Origin: Knoellia sp. Soil729
Lineage (GTDB): Bacteria; Actinomycetota; Actinomycetes; Actinomycetales; Dermatophilaceae
Assembly (NCBI RefSeq): GCF_001427985.1
Contig: NZ_LMSA01000001.1
Span: 439,629 to 503,628, forward strand
Direction: 5' to 3'
DNA: 64,000 bases
Below the pieces are notes generated by a model. That model ran no database searches. It was not told where the DNA came from and saw nothing but the letters and a program-made list of their open reading frames with translations. A program made the translations under genes and the position numbers. Of the stretch, positions 31,501-39,277 are shown piece by piece; positions within the stretch are counted from its first letter, which is position 1, and each line of letters begins with the position of its first letter.

Positions 31501-32514
31501 GACGTCCTCGTTGTACCAACCCGCGGCGTTCGCGTCGGTGGTCGGCTTGCCGGAGAGGGTCGGAGCGACCTTGTCGATGCTGATGCCGCTGACAGTGGTG
31601 CTGGCCGTGTTGTCGGCGTTGTCGGTGACCGTACCGGTGACCGACTGATTGGCCGCACTGGTGCTCAGAGTGGTGGGAGCGGAAGAAGACTTCACGCCGG
31701 ACGTCGCGTCGCTTGGAGCGAACGACACCGCGACGTCGGTGTTGTTCCAGCCGTTCGCGTTCGCCGCGGGCGTGCGTGAACCGGTGATGGTGGGCGCGGT
31801 CTTGTCGACCTTGACTGTGACGGGGGCACTGGTGGCTGTGTTGCCGACGTTGTCGGTGACCGTCGTGGTCTTCGTGACAGTGCCGTCGGCGGTCACGGTG
31901 TCCGTTTCGGGAGCCAGCGTCTTCACGCCGGACCCATCAGCATCCGTGCCGGTCCACGTGATGGCGGCGTCGGCGCGGTTCCACCCGGCACCGTTGGGTG
32001 CTGGCGAGACCTTGCCTGTCGCGGAGGGCGCGACGTTGTCGAGCACGTATCCCGGGCTCGACGCGAATGTCTCCCCTTGGTTAGCTACACATTTCTTGCC
32101 GTTGGTCTGCTTATAACCCACGACGCTCATGACCTGTACGAGCCCATTCCCGCTCCCTGCCTCGAAGAGGTCGAGCCCGGAGGAGAACACGAAGTCGGTT
32201 CCCGATCGCACGGCGTCAACGGACGCGAGGGACCCGTTTGTCTGTCGTGCGTTGACGGTGACGCAGTTCGTCGCTGCATCGGCCTTCACCGTCAGCGTCA
32301 GGGCCGCGCCCTGCCGTGCAAACACCCTGCCGTCCCCGGCGACGAAGACACCGGCCCCGCCGGAGAACGCCGCGTCGGTGACAGACGCTGCGTGCGCCGC
32401 TGGGGCCACCGCCGCGAGGCCGGCGACGACCATGGCGGACGAGGTGAACGCAGCAGCGAGACGCCGCCTCTGCGGGACTGAGTGACGGGCGTTGGCAGGC
32501 AGCGTTGACGGCAT
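25543..32514 (-). CDS. giant secreted protein with 26 Ig-like repeats and C-terminal PxKF-type domain
   Basis: The ATG at 32514 has AGGAG nine bases upstream and begins a Sec signal peptide (Arg-rich start, hydrophobic core, AHA-A cleavage near 42-43). Residues about 43-158 are a unique head with one Cys pair. From about 160 to 2195 there are 26 Ig-like repeats of about 78 residues, each ending AGN...VxID and joined by KTAPT-like linkers. They form six copies of a four-domain unit. The fourth domain is always the TYYxVDGG/YWSVD type, resembling OmpL47-like domains. Many first-position domains carry a Cys pair. The C-terminal region (about 2199-2323) resembles PxKF domains (IPMKFEL). There is no LPXTG motif, so retention would be non-covalent or the protein is released. 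An adhesin or surface-stalk role is inferred. Confidence 0.85.
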   Translation of the reverse strand: MPSTLPANARHSVPQRRRLAAAFTSSAMVVAGLAAVAPAAHAASVTDAAFSGGAGVFVAGDGRVFARQGAALTLTVKADAATNCVTVNARQTNGSLASVDAVRSGTDFVFSSGLDLFEAGSGNGLVQVMSVVGYKQTNGKKCVANQGETFASSPGYVLDNVAPSATGKVSPAPNGAGWNRADAAITWTGTDADGSGVKTLAPETDTVTADGTVTKTTTVTDNVGNTATSAPVTVKVDKTAPTITGSRTPAANANGWNNTDVAVSFAPSDATSGVKSSSAPTTLSTSAANQSVTGTVTDNADNTASTTVSGISIDKVAPTLSGKPTTDANAAGWYNEDVAVAWTAADALSGTTNPANSMITGEGTALTASATATDKAGNATNAQSAAVKIDRTAPNTTVTAPPAWNKSDVTLTLVPNDGLSGIDKTYYQLDGGTQTAGTSVPVTAEGNHTLKFWSTDVAGNTETAHTVSFGIDKTTPTIGHTQSPVANADGWNNENVTVTFDCSDALSGVASCTDPQTVTTEGKAQAVTGTVRDNAGNTATDPAAVSIDKTKPVISVDPLPAPTGANGWYKDDVTATFTATDAVSGVKSQDKAHTFGEGADQTRTATATDVAGNTGSVTTAKVSVDKTAPTISGKIVSTPNANDWFTGDVKVEWTCGDNLSGVVACPADSVVTGEGGNLSASASVTDKAGHTATATVDGIKIDHTAPATTATNVPGGWVKAPVTVGLRGTDNLSEVDSTYYAIDGATTPTKGDTVTIGGEGPHTVEYWSVDGAGNTEKAQTFSVRIDLSSPSITPSQTPAQNVKGWNNTDVSVNFSCEDQTALSGLKDCSNPVTVTVEGEAQKVTGTATDNAGNSVTGTATVNIDKTAPTITGAPDRKANEAGWYKDDVTVTFSGKDDRSGIDTVTGPQRLVEGASQAVDGTAVDNAGNAASTSVTGINIDKTAPNLSAAPTTGPNENGWYNTNVTQTWSADDALSRLAGDKPADSVLSTEGEGQTAAASVTDKAGNITSATSAPVKIDKTAPSTDVSAPSGWVNNGVDVTLTPHDALSGVSSTHYRVDGAATWTIGDDATSTTVALTSDGTHTIEYFSGDLAGNAEVARTVTVQIDQSNPTITHKLDPVANGNGWNNADVTVTFTCADPGDLSGIASCTAPQTVTDEGKDQAVTGTATDKAGNSAEDPATVSLDKTKPTIAGSRKPAANDFGWNNTDVTVSFDGKDALSGIDSVTADKTFGEGTNQSLEGTVVDAAGNSASTTVGGINVDQTAPTLSGKPTAAANDNGWYKGDVTIDWRAADDRSGVASAPANSKITGEGGGLKDTATVTDKAGNSTTADSATVNIDRTAPTTGANAPAGWNNSAVTVSLAAKDGLSGVDATYYAVDGGDAVKGALLTIDTEGQHALTYWSVDKAGNTEAAQTVTVKIDLTKPTITHTVTPAPNEAGWNNSPVTVAYHCDDKLSGLATCSPVTKVSTDGQDQAVPGIAVDNAGNSQTDNAKVSIDTVKPTITAAPDRAPNSHGWYAGDVTVSYSCTDALSGMATCSSPDKLGEGRAQSAKGTATDAAGNTDSATVSPINVDKTAPTLSGAATTDANSAGWYKDDVTIKWTAGDEVSGLDGAAPADSTISSEGTGLTAGTSVRDLAGNETSAASAPVNIDRTAPSTKVSDVSDWSNGAVTVKLTAGDNRSGVAATHYQLDEDPAEVGTSVTIETEGTHALQVWSVDVAGNVEAQKNVTVKIDKTAPGISHTQAPTANERSWNNSDVTVTFTCTDSGSGIASCTSPVTKGEGAAQKVEGKATDKAGNSATDETTVNVDKTKPTVSGSLSAGSNANGWFNADVKATFTCADQDGLSGVLSCPAAKTFGEGAAQSAEGTATDAADNESNTFSITDVNVDKTAPTLTGAATTAPNDEGWYKGDVTVKWTAADTLSGIADGDKPADSTISGEGQALSAGTSVSDRAGNIKGATVGGIKIDRHAPSTTASAPSGWQSSDVTVKLSATDNLSGVAGTYYTVDGGAQQAGTTVSITTEGTHTVAYWSVDNAGNTETAGTATVLVDKTAPTITGKATTSPNVAGWYSAPVTVHFDCQDAVSGIDSCQPDATLPAQGENSATGTAVDNAGNKGTTTIGGINVDTVAPSVTIGGVKDGAQYTVGAVPIATASATDATSGLAGPATGTRTGGTSNGVGAFTYTATATDKAGNVGTAKVAYTVVYGFGTTLFLQPVNDTAHQTGVATSVFNAGQTIPMKFELRNGAGQVITAATAPKWLAPVKGSTTNAAVNESVYTDTPTVGGTYALNGTQYQYNWKTDKAMAGSYWRVGVTLDDGQTYYVNIALR
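25918..32037 (-). repeat. coding tandem repeats: 26 Ig-like units, six four-unit super-repeats
   Basis: Within the giant gene the basic unit is about 235 bp. A higher-order unit of four domains, about 940 bp, recurs six times from about 32037 down to about 26380, and two further units complete the array. Units in the same position of the quartet resemble each other more than they resemble their neighbours. This implies duplication of a four-domain block. Confidence 0.85.
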
Positions 32515-32756
32515 GATTTCGTTCTCCTGGCAGGTCATCGTTGGCGATCTGCAGCAAGAGAACCGGCTCAAGCCAGCGCGCGTACCCGAAATCCGGAAAC
32601 TGCCGTCCCGAGAAGGCACCCATTTCAAGATTCAGTGCTATCGGGCCAGGAGAAGCTGGTCAGGACGGGTGGTGCGGCGATCACCCACCGTCAGGGCGCA
32701 TCGACCTGACCTGCGGATTCGTGAATCGGCCGGCGATCAGCCCGCGACCCGACGCT

Positions 32757-33803
32757 TCAGTCGAAAATCTCGGCAGACACGGGGAGGTCGCGCAGCACAG
32801 GAAGGCTGCGGCCCTCGCGACCAGTGACAGGCCGGGCCTCAACGAGGCCCCTGAGCACGGCCTCCTCGACGCACTCGGCGACCGCCCGGAACGCCGCGTT
32901 GAGCAGCTCGGGATGCGGCTCCCGCACGGACTGCTGCTCCGTGCTGAACGCGACGACGAGCTCGCCACTGCCGTGAGCAGTGACGCATCCCGTGCGAGCC
33001 AACCCGTTCTGGGCGCGGCCGCACACCCGGCCCAGGCTCGCGCTGTCGAAGGGGGCGTTCGTCGCGACGACGATGACCACTGAGCCGTCCGGCGGGTCGT
33101 CTCCAGAATCCTGACGATCAACGGGCTCCGTCGTCTGGATGAGCTGGCCGCCGATGGTGAGGTCTCCCCAGACACCGAAGTTGCTCACCAGCGCCACGCC
33201 CAAGCAGTACTCGCTGCCCCCGACGCCGAACTCCCGGGAGGCGGTCCCGAACCCTCCGCTCAGCCCGAACGTGGTCATGCCCGTCCCCGCGCCGACGGTC
33301 CCCTGCTCCACCGCCCCGCCGCTGGCACAACCCAGAGCCAGCGCGAGTTCCCCGTCACCGCAGCGGTATTCACGCGGATCGTTGAAACGCGCGTCGTTGC
33401 ACTCCAGGACGACCAGGTTGACCGAGCGGCCCCCGTCCCGGCCACCCACGTCGGCATCCGATGCAAGACGGCGGCGCAGCAGGGCGTCCTGCACAGCGGG
33501 GACGGCGAAGGTGCTCGTGAAGACGATGGGCGACTCCAGCGTGCCGAGCTCGTCGAGCTGCACCAGCCCGGTGGACTTGCCGTATCCGTTGATCACGTGG
33601 CTGGCGGCAGGCACGGCCCGCTCCTCGACACCGGCAGGAACCACCACGCTCACGCCCGTCGCGACACCACGCGCGGGGTCGAGGACCGTCGCGTGACCGA
33701 CGCGCACCCCGGGCACATCGGTGATCGCGTTGTGCGGCCCTGGTGGCAGACGCCACGTCACGAGCCGTTGCAGGCCCCGCCCGTCATCGCTTCCGTCATC
33801 CAT
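32757..33803 (-). CDS. P1 family peptidase (DmpA/peptidase S58)
   Basis: This 348-residue Ntn-like hydrolase belongs to the DmpA/BapA aminopeptidase-D-esterase family. These enzymes self-cleave at a Gly-Ser bond to expose a catalytic Ser. Here the bond is G240-S241 in PPDGSVVIVVATNAPF. N-terminal features such as ITDVPGVRVGH and VINGYGKSTGL fit the family. The usual D in the ATDAP motif is N (ATNAP). The ATG start follows the stop of the winged-helix gene by 5 bp, so the two form an operon. There is no signal peptide. Confidence 0.9.
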   Translation of the reverse strand: MDDGSDDGRGLQRLVTWRLPPGPHNAITDVPGVRVGHATVLDPARGVATGVSVVVPAGVEERAVPAASHVINGYGKSTGLVQLDELGTLESPIVFTSTFAVPAVQDALLRRRLASDADVGGRDGGRSVNLVVLECNDARFNDPREYRCGDGELALALGCASGGAVEQGTVGAGTGMTTFGLSGGFGTASREFGVGGSEYCLGVALVSNFGVWGDLTIGGQLIQTTEPVDRQDSGDDPPDGSVVIVVATNAPFDSASLGRVCGRAQNGLARTGCVTAHGSGELVVAFSTEQQSVREPHPELLNAAFRAVAECVEEAVLRGLVEARPVTGREGRSLPVLRDLPVSAEIFD

Positions 33804-33808
33804 GAGGG

Positions 33809-34999
33809 TCAGCGTGTCACCTCGAGGGCCGCCAGCCCGAGCCAGTCGGCCATCAGCGCGAGCTCCTCGTGCAGCTCGCGCGCATCCTCCGCTCCCCCAC
33901 GCCCGTGCTCCCACGTCACCCGCCGGGCGAGCAGCCGCCCACCCGCCCGGTCGGCCTTGAGGTCCACGCGCCCAACGAGGTCATCACCGAGCAGGAACGG
34001 CAGCACGTAGTAGCCGTGCACCCGCTTCTCCTCGGGGACGTAGATCTCGAGACGGTAGTCGAACCCGAACAGAGCCGAGGTCCGATCCCGTTGCCACACA
34101 AGGGAGTCGAACGGGGACAGCAGCGCCCGCGCCGAGATCCGTCGTGGTCGCCGAGCGTCCCGATGCAGGTATGCCGGCCGCCTCCACCCGTCGATCGTCA
34201 CCGGTTCCAGCTCGCCCGCGGACAGGAGGGCCTCGATCGCCGGACGGGCCTGCTCGGGCCTCAGCCTGAAGTAGTCGCGCAGGCACTGTTCGCTTCCCAC
34301 CCCGTGCGCCCGGGCCGCGATGCGGAGAAGCTCGACGAACGCCTCGTCGTCGCTCGGCCGCGCGGCTGCGGACTCGGCCGGCTCACGAAGGGAGGCCGGG
34401 AGGACACGGGCGGGCACGGCATACCGGCGTTCGAACTGGGTGGTGCGCCCGGCGGAGCTCACCTCACCGGCCCAGAAGAGGTGCTCGAGCGCGGACTTCA
34501 CCAGCGACCAGTTCCACCCCCACTGCTCGCGGTCGCGGGGCAGGTCGTGGGCGAGCGCCTCCTCGACCTGGCGGCTCGTGAGCGGGCCTCGCGCTCGCAC
34601 CTCCGCCAGGACGGCGTCGACGAGCTCGGGGTGGTCACGCTTGACGCGCTGCATGCCGCCCCAGGACTCGTCGTGGGCGCGGCGCATGCGGAAGTTGAGC
34701 AGCGGCCACGTCGACGGTGGGATGAGGGAGGCCTCGTGCGCCCAGTACTCCACCAGACGGCGGGGTGCGCGGTCACGGGCTCGGTCCACCAGCGTGCTGT
34801 CGTGGGGCCCGAGGCGCGAGTAGAACGGCAGGTAGTGGCTGCGCGAGACGACGTTGACGCTGTCGATCTGGACGATGCCGACCGTGTCGATGACCCGCTG
34901 CACCTGGCGCGAGGTCGCCGTCCACGGCTGGGGACGCGAGACACCGAAGCCCTGCGCGGCCAGCGCGATCCGACGGGCAGCCGCAGTGCTGAGTCGCAT
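33809..34999 (-). CDS. winged-helix DNA glycosylase family protein (YcaQ/AlkX-like)
   Basis: This protein of about 396 residues contains the HTH_42 winged-helix architecture of YcaQ/AlkX crosslink-repair glycosylases. Visible features are AAQGF near the N-terminus, [20 protein letters not shown] (about 43-62), [11 protein letters not shown], and a C-terminal [30 protein letters not shown] split by short loops. Family members excise bulky or crosslinked bases. ATGs at 34999, 35008 and 35011 are all possible. I use 34999, which gives [10 protein letters not shown], although GGAG is only three bases upstream of it. Confidence 0.85.
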   Translation of the reverse strand: MRLSTAAARRIALAAQGFGVSRPQPWTATSRQVQRVIDTVGIVQIDSVNVVSRSHYLPFYSRLGPHDSTLVDRARDRAPRRLVEYWAHEASLIPPSTWPLLNFRMRRAHDESWGGMQRVKRDHPELVDAVLAEVRARGPLTSRQVEEALAHDLPRDREQWGWNWSLVKSALEHLFWAGEVSSAGRTTQFERRYAVPARVLPASLREPAESAAARPSDDEAFVELLRIAARAHGVGSEQCLRDYFRLRPEQARPAIEALLSAGELEPVTIDGWRRPAYLHRDARRPRRISARALLSPFDSLVWQRDRTSALFGFDYRLEIYVPEEKRVHGYYVLPFLLGDDLVGRVDLKADRAGGRLLARRVTWEHGRGGAEDARELHEELALMADWLGLAALEVTR

Positions 35000-35048
35000 G
35001 GGCTCCATCATGGCTGCCCCAACCGACACCTCTCCGACTGCGGGTTGA

Positions 35049-35765
35049 TCAGGCGTCGGGCTCGATCAGGTTGCGGCGCATGGCATAGAGGGCAGCCTCG
35101 ACGCGCGAGTGCAGCTGCAGCTTCTCGAGGATGTTGCGCACATGGTTCTTGACCGTGTTCTCGCTGATGAACAGCTGGGTCGCGATCTCCTTGTTGGCCT
35201 TGCCACGGGCCACGAGACCGAGCACCTCGAGCTCGCGGTCGGTGAGGCGCGGGCCTGGAGCGGTGTCCTTGGGGGGCTCGTTGCTCAGCCGCGAGAACTC
35301 GGCGATGAGCTGGCTGGCCATGTGCGGCGGGATCATCGACTGGCCGGCGTGGGCCTTGCGGACCGACTCGGCGATCTCCTCGGTCGGGAGGTCCTTGAGG
35401 AGGTAGCCGCTCGCACCCGCCTTGATCGCGGAGAACAGGTCACCCTCGTCGTCGGAGGCCGTGAGGATGAGGATCTTGGTGCGCGGCGACTTCTCCTTGA
35501 TCGCCGTGCATGCCTCGATCCCGCTGTTGCCGGGCATGCGCACGTCGAGCAGGACGACGTCGGGCTCGAACTCGAAACACTTCTCGACAGCCTCGCCGCC
35601 GGACGCCGCTTCGGCCACGATCTCCAGGTCGGGTTCGAGACCGATGACGGCCTGCATTCCACGGCGGTAGAGATCGTGGTCATCAGCGATCACGATGCGG
35701 ATTCGGTCGCGAACCTCGCCCAAGGGCGAGGCCCCAGACCCCTGGTCATTCAAGGACGGACTCAC
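35049..35765 (-). CDS. NarL/FixJ-type response regulator
   Basis: The product has 238 residues. A receiver domain (about 22-140) shows the acidic pair ADDHD, the phosphoacceptor D74 in VLLDVRMPG, a conserved T in LTASDDE and K in LKDLP. A LuxR-type HTH (about 170-232: [23 protein letters not shown]) follows. No kinase is adjacent, so it is an orphan here. The GTG at 35765 starts it. An in-frame TTG 48 bp upstream would add a tail ending HHER, and neither start has a strong ribosome-binding site. The hpf gene ends 81 bp upstream on the same strand. Confidence 0.9.
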   Translation of the reverse strand: MSPSLNDQGSGASPLGEVRDRIRIVIADDHDLYRRGMQAVIGLEPDLEIVAEAASGGEAVEKCFEFEPDVVLLDVRMPGNSGIEACTAIKEKSPRTKILILTASDDEGDLFSAIKAGASGYLLKDLPTEEIAESVRKAHAGQSMIPPHMASQLIAEFSRLSNEPPKDTAPGPRLTDRELEVLGLVARGKANKEIATQLFISENTVKNHVRNILEKLQLHSRVEAALYAMRRNLIEPDA

Positions 35766-35846
35766 GCGTTCATGGTGACACGCGGAGTCCGTCCCTGTTG
35801 TGGGATTGCGCAACCTGCTGTCCCGAAGGTCAGCAGGGCACCATCG

Positions 35847-36566
35847 TCACGATGCTTCGGCGCGCTCCTCCTCGGGCTGAGGGGTGGGCGGACCCGGGTC
35901 GACGTCGTCCATCGCACCGGCCTCGACCGCCTCGCGAGCGTCGGTCGCGACGTGCGGGTGCGCACCGTCGAGGTCGAGGTGGAGCACTCCGTAGGACCAC
36001 CCGCGACGGCGGTAGACCACGCTTGCCTTGTCGGTCTCGATGTCGTGGAACAGGTAGAAGTCGTGCCCGACGAGCTCCATCTCGCGCAGCGCCTGCTCGA
36101 GGGTCATCGGGGAAGAGGTGTGGACCTTCTCGCGCACCTGGATCGGGGAGTCACCGAAGGGCCCACCGTCATCATCGCCCTCGGCCGCAGTGGCAGCTCC
36201 GGACTCGGAGTCGGACGGGACGAACGCAGTGGCGGCCGCGACCGACTCCTGCGGCTTGCGCCCACGGTGCACCGTGCGGTCGTGCTTGCGGCGCAGGCGT
36301 TCGAGAAGCTTCTCGAGGGCGACGTCGAGGGCGGCGTAGCGATCCTCCTGGCACGCCTCCGCGCGCACGACCGGGCCCTTGATGTGGCAGGTGATCTCCA
36401 CCCGATCACAGGCCTTGGACTGGCGGCGGTTCGATTCGTGGCTGATGACGACCTCGATCCGGCGAGTGCGCGGTGCGAGCTGCCGGACCTTGTCCAGCTT
36501 CTCCGCGATGTGCTCCCGAAATCGGTCCGAGACGGTCGTGTGACGTCCGGTGACGACGATGTCCAC
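35847..36566 (-). CDS. hpf: ribosome hibernation-promoting factor, long form
   Basis: This 239-residue long HPF has an N-terminal ribosome-binding domain (about 1-105: DIVVTGRHTTVSDRFREHI) and an acidic linker. The C-terminal dimerisation domain (about 180-225: EQALREMELVGHDFYLFHD) lets HPF join 70S ribosomes into 100S dimers during stress or stationary phase. The GTG start follows CAGGAGG. It lies between secA/response-regulator genes and comF, as in mycobacteria (Rv3241c-Rv3242c). It appears to have its own promoter at 36669-36697. Confidence 0.93.
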   Translation of the reverse strand: MDIVVTGRHTTVSDRFREHIAEKLDKVRQLAPRTRRIEVVISHESNRRQSKACDRVEITCHIKGPVVRAEACQEDRYAALDVALEKLLERLRRKHDRTVHRGRKPQESVAAATAFVPSDSESGAATAAEGDDDGGPFGDSPIQVREKVHTSSPMTLEQALREMELVGHDFYLFHDIETDKASVVYRRRGWSYGVLHLDLDGAHPHVATDAREAVEAGAMDDVDPGPPTPQPEEERAEAS

Positions 36567-36668
36567 TAGTCCTCCTGAGGATTGGCGTGCCTGGCTGTAC
36601 CCGGGGGAGCCTGTCGAGGGCTAAAGGCGGCGGCACCACCTCCGATGGAGGATGCGTCTCATGACCCG

Positions 36669-36697
36669 ACGTTAGACCGGACCGTGCACCCTTTCAA
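36669..36697 (-). promoter_or_regulatory. sigma-A-type promoter of hpf
   Basis: Reading leftward, TTGAAA (36697-36692) and TAACGT (36674-36669) are separated by exactly 17 bp, about 100 bp upstream of the hpf start. The -35 overlaps the end of comF. It allows hpf to be transcribed apart from the mtrAB operon. Confidence 0.6.
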
Positions 36698-37452
36698 GTG
36701 GGGGGTTCCTGCGAATGTCGTGCACCGTCGACGCGCCTGCGTGTGGCGCCGATGGCTGCCGCGAGGACGTCGGCAGCACCCGCCTCGTGCAGGGCTCTCG
36801 CGGCCTCGGCGAACGTGGCGCCGGTGGTCACGAGGTCGTCCACCACGAGACAGACCGCTCCCGCGACGACGTGCTCGTGGCGCTCGCGCACCGCCATCGC
36901 ACCGGCCAGGTTGCTCGCCCGCTGCGCGGCGTCCAAGGTGGATTGGTCGCGGGTGATGCGAGTCGGCACGAGCACGTCGGCGACCAGCACCCGGCCGCTG
37001 AGACCCGCCACGGCGGTCTCCACGAGGGGAAGCAGCGGCACGTCCCCCCGCCGACGCCGAGCGCGCGGCGACCCCGACACGGGCACCACGACCAGTCCCC
37101 GTCCACGCACCGCTGCCCGGGCATCAGGGCTGGATCCCACCGCTGCCCTCAGGGCCGGGGCCAGCAGGGCCGCGAGCGTGCGTCGCAGGTCGCGCCGCTG
37201 CTCGTCCTTGTATGCCGTGACGAGGGCGCGCAGCGCCCCGCTCGCCTCCCCGGAGACCCAGCACTGCGGCATACCGGGTGGTGGAGGTGACGGGAGCGCA
37301 ACGCGCGGTGAGGGATGGATGCAGTCGTCCACCGCCCCACGGCAGGCGGCACACAGGGGACCGGCAGGTCGCTGGCACAGCGCGCACGACGCAGGGAGGA
37401 CGAGGTCCAGCAGGTCGGACAGCATCGGGGTGAGCCTGTCGCGCACTGTCAT
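36694..37452 (-). CDS. comF: ComF family phosphoribosyltransferase-like protein
   Basis: This 252-residue protein has an N-terminal four-Cys zinc motif (C23, C26, C34, C37) and a type I phosphoribosyltransferase fold with the PRPP loop VVDDLVTTGAT (about 206-216). ComF proteins take part in natural transformation in several bacteria, through DNA uptake or replication-restart links; in actinomycetes the role is mostly untested. The ATG at 37452 lacks a clear ribosome-binding site and an in-frame ATG at 37425 is an alternative. It sits 64 bp after lpqB in the mtrA-mtrB-lpqB direction. Confidence 0.88.
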   Translation of the reverse strand: MTVRDRLTPMLSDLLDLVLPASCALCQRPAGPLCAACRGAVDDCIHPSPRVALPSPPPPGMPQCWVSGEASGALRALVTAYKDEQRRDLRRTLAALLAPALRAAVGSSPDARAAVRGRGLVVVPVSGSPRARRRRGDVPLLPLVETAVAGLSGRVLVADVLVPTRITRDQSTLDAAQRASNLAGAMAVRERHEHVVAGAVCLVVDDLVTTGATFAEAARALHEAGAADVLAAAIGATRRRVDGARHSQEPPT

Positions 37453-37516
37453 TCGAGTGCCAGCGCCTGAGGGCGATCTGTGGACAGGACCGCCTGCGGC
37501 CGCCGCCTGTGGACGC

Positions 37517-39277
37517 TCAGCGTGCGGGAACGGCCACATCCGTGCCCGTCCCGAGGGAGAGCCACTGCTGGCCGGCACGACTGAGGATCTTGTTGTCCGA
37601 GGTGGTCACGAGGATGTCGCGCTCCCCTCCGACACTCGTGACGGCGACCGCCTTGGGGGTCTCCGTGAGCGCCTGCTCGGCGCCGTCGACCGAGATGACG
37701 TAGGGCCGCAGCTTCTCGGCGGCACCCACCCGACGCCCGAGCGTGGCCACCGACAGGTCCGAGAGCCACACCAGGCCCTCGAGGCCCGTCAGGGTGGTGC
37801 CGAGCCGCAGCGGCGCCGCCAGCTCCCGCGGCTCTCCGCCGTCGGCCCGGATGACACCAGCGAGGTCGAGGCGCGGGTCGGAGCCGTTCTCGGCAGTGTG
37901 GAGGATGGCCACCCTGTCCCCGTCGGGAGACGGTTTGGCCTCGACGACCTTGCGGCCCTCGAGCCACTTCGCCCGCACGGGCGTGGCGGCCGGCTGCCGC
38001 TGCTTGGCCGGGTCGCCCGCGGTGTTGAACGTCCAGAGCCGCAGGTCGGAGTCATCGTCAATGCCCATGCCGCCCGCCCAGAGGAAGCCACGAGTGTCAT
38101 AGGCCGGGTGACCGACCTCGGTGCCGAAGAACGGCATGTCATAACGCGTGACTTCGTGGAACCGCGACAGCCCTTGCCCGTCGGGGTCCACGGCGGCCAG
38201 GTCGGTGCCGTCCGCGGACATCGCGAGCGCGTGGAAGGACGGGGGCACCAGCGGGTGCCCCGACCTGGCTGGGTCCTTGTCGACGACGCTCGTGCTCGGC
38301 AGGACATAGAGCGTGTTGCCGCGGCGGACCACCGGCCTGCCCTGCCTGGGGTCGGTCAGGGTGGGGAACCCCACTTGGTCGATCGTGCGCACGGGCAGGT
38401 CGACGTTGGGCAGCTCAAGGGTCACGTCCTGCACCTGCACGGTCACGCCCTGCACCGTCGGATCTTGGAGCAGGGTCGACACGAGCTGCGCCCAGACGTT
38501 CTCGCGCCGCACCTGGTTGGTGGGGATCTGGCCGGTGATCTCGACCTGGGCGATACCGTCCCTGACCGTGACGGACTCGGCGGTGAGTCGTGCCCCACGC
38601 GGGATGTCGTTGCGCACCGACCCTGCGAGGTATGCCGGTGGGTCGGCGAGCTGCGCTCGCGCGAGTCTCGTGGCGAGGTGGTCGCGTGGGAACCAGCGCC
38701 GGTCCGGCACCAGGGCACGGCGGTCGGCCGCGATGTAGTGCAGCGTGTAGGGCTTGAGCAGGTTGCCGAGGTCGGAGGTGGTGATCCAGCGGCCGAAGTC
38801 CTCGGGAAGGTTGCTGATCCGCCACTCCCCGTTGATGCGCGCGAACTCGAACACGACCCGACGCGCCGCGCCCGCTGCTGCCTTGGCGTAACGGCCGTCC
38901 GGGCTGATGACGGCCTCGACACCGCCGGAGAGCACCGCCGCGTTGGGCGGCTTCGGAGTCACCGTCAGGGGCGTGCTCGTCGAGTAGAGGACGACCTCGC
39001 CCGTGTCGGGGGTCCATCCCTTGGCCGCCTCCGGCGTGAGGTAGCTGCGGGCGGTCTCGAAGTTGGTGTCACTCGAAGCGCCGGCCCGGACGAAACCGGA
39101 GACGATCTGCTGCTGTGTCGCCTTCTTGGGAGGCCCGGGATAGAAGGCACGCACGGGCTCCACGTCGCCGCCGCGGACCTCGAGCCCGGGCTCGGCGGAG
39201 CGGGCGGCGCCGACCCCACCGCTGCACCCGGAGAGGACGGTGGCCAGCACGGTGAGCACGACGGCCAGCGACCTCAT
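37517..39277 (-). CDS. lpqB: lipoprotein LpqB
   Basis: The 586-residue product has a lipoprotein signal with lipobox LSGC (lipidated C18) and a GerMN domain at about 60-270. A seven-bladed-propeller-like C-terminal half contains repeated strands such as LAMSADGTDLAAV and KPSPDGDRVAIL. LpqB binds the extracytoplasmic part of MtrB and dampens MtrAB signalling in mycobacteria. Its ATG overlaps the mtrB stop (ATGA, 39274-39277), so the three genes are translationally coupled. Confidence 0.95.
   Translation of the reverse strand: MRSLAVVLTVLATVLSGCSGGVGAARSAEPGLEVRGGDVEPVRAFYPGPPKKATQQQIVSGFVRAGASSDTNFETARSYLTPEAAKGWTPDTGEVVLYSTSTPLTVTPKPPNAAVLSGGVEAVISPDGRYAKAAAGAARRVVFEFARINGEWRISNLPEDFGRWITTSDLGNLLKPYTLHYIAADRRALVPDRRWFPRDHLATRLARAQLADPPAYLAGSVRNDIPRGARLTAESVTVRDGIAQVEITGQIPTNQVRRENVWAQLVSTLLQDPTVQGVTVQVQDVTLELPNVDLPVRTIDQVGFPTLTDPRQGRPVVRRGNTLYVLPSTSVVDKDPARSGHPLVPPSFHALAMSADGTDLAAVDPDGQGLSRFHEVTRYDMPFFGTEVGHPAYDTRGFLWAGGMGIDDDSDLRLWTFNTAGDPAKQRQPAATPVRAKWLEGRKVVEAKPSPDGDRVAILHTAENGSDPRLDLAGVIRADGGEPRELAAPLRLGTTLTGLEGLVWLSDLSVATLGRRVGAAEKLRPYVISVDGAEQALTETPKAVAVTSVGGERDILVTTSDNKILSRAGQQWLSLGTGTDVAVPAR

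Noticed and set aside
25918-32037. CRISPR or non-coding tandem array
   Set aside because: The repeats are divergent, about 235 bp, in frame and encode Ig-like domains.
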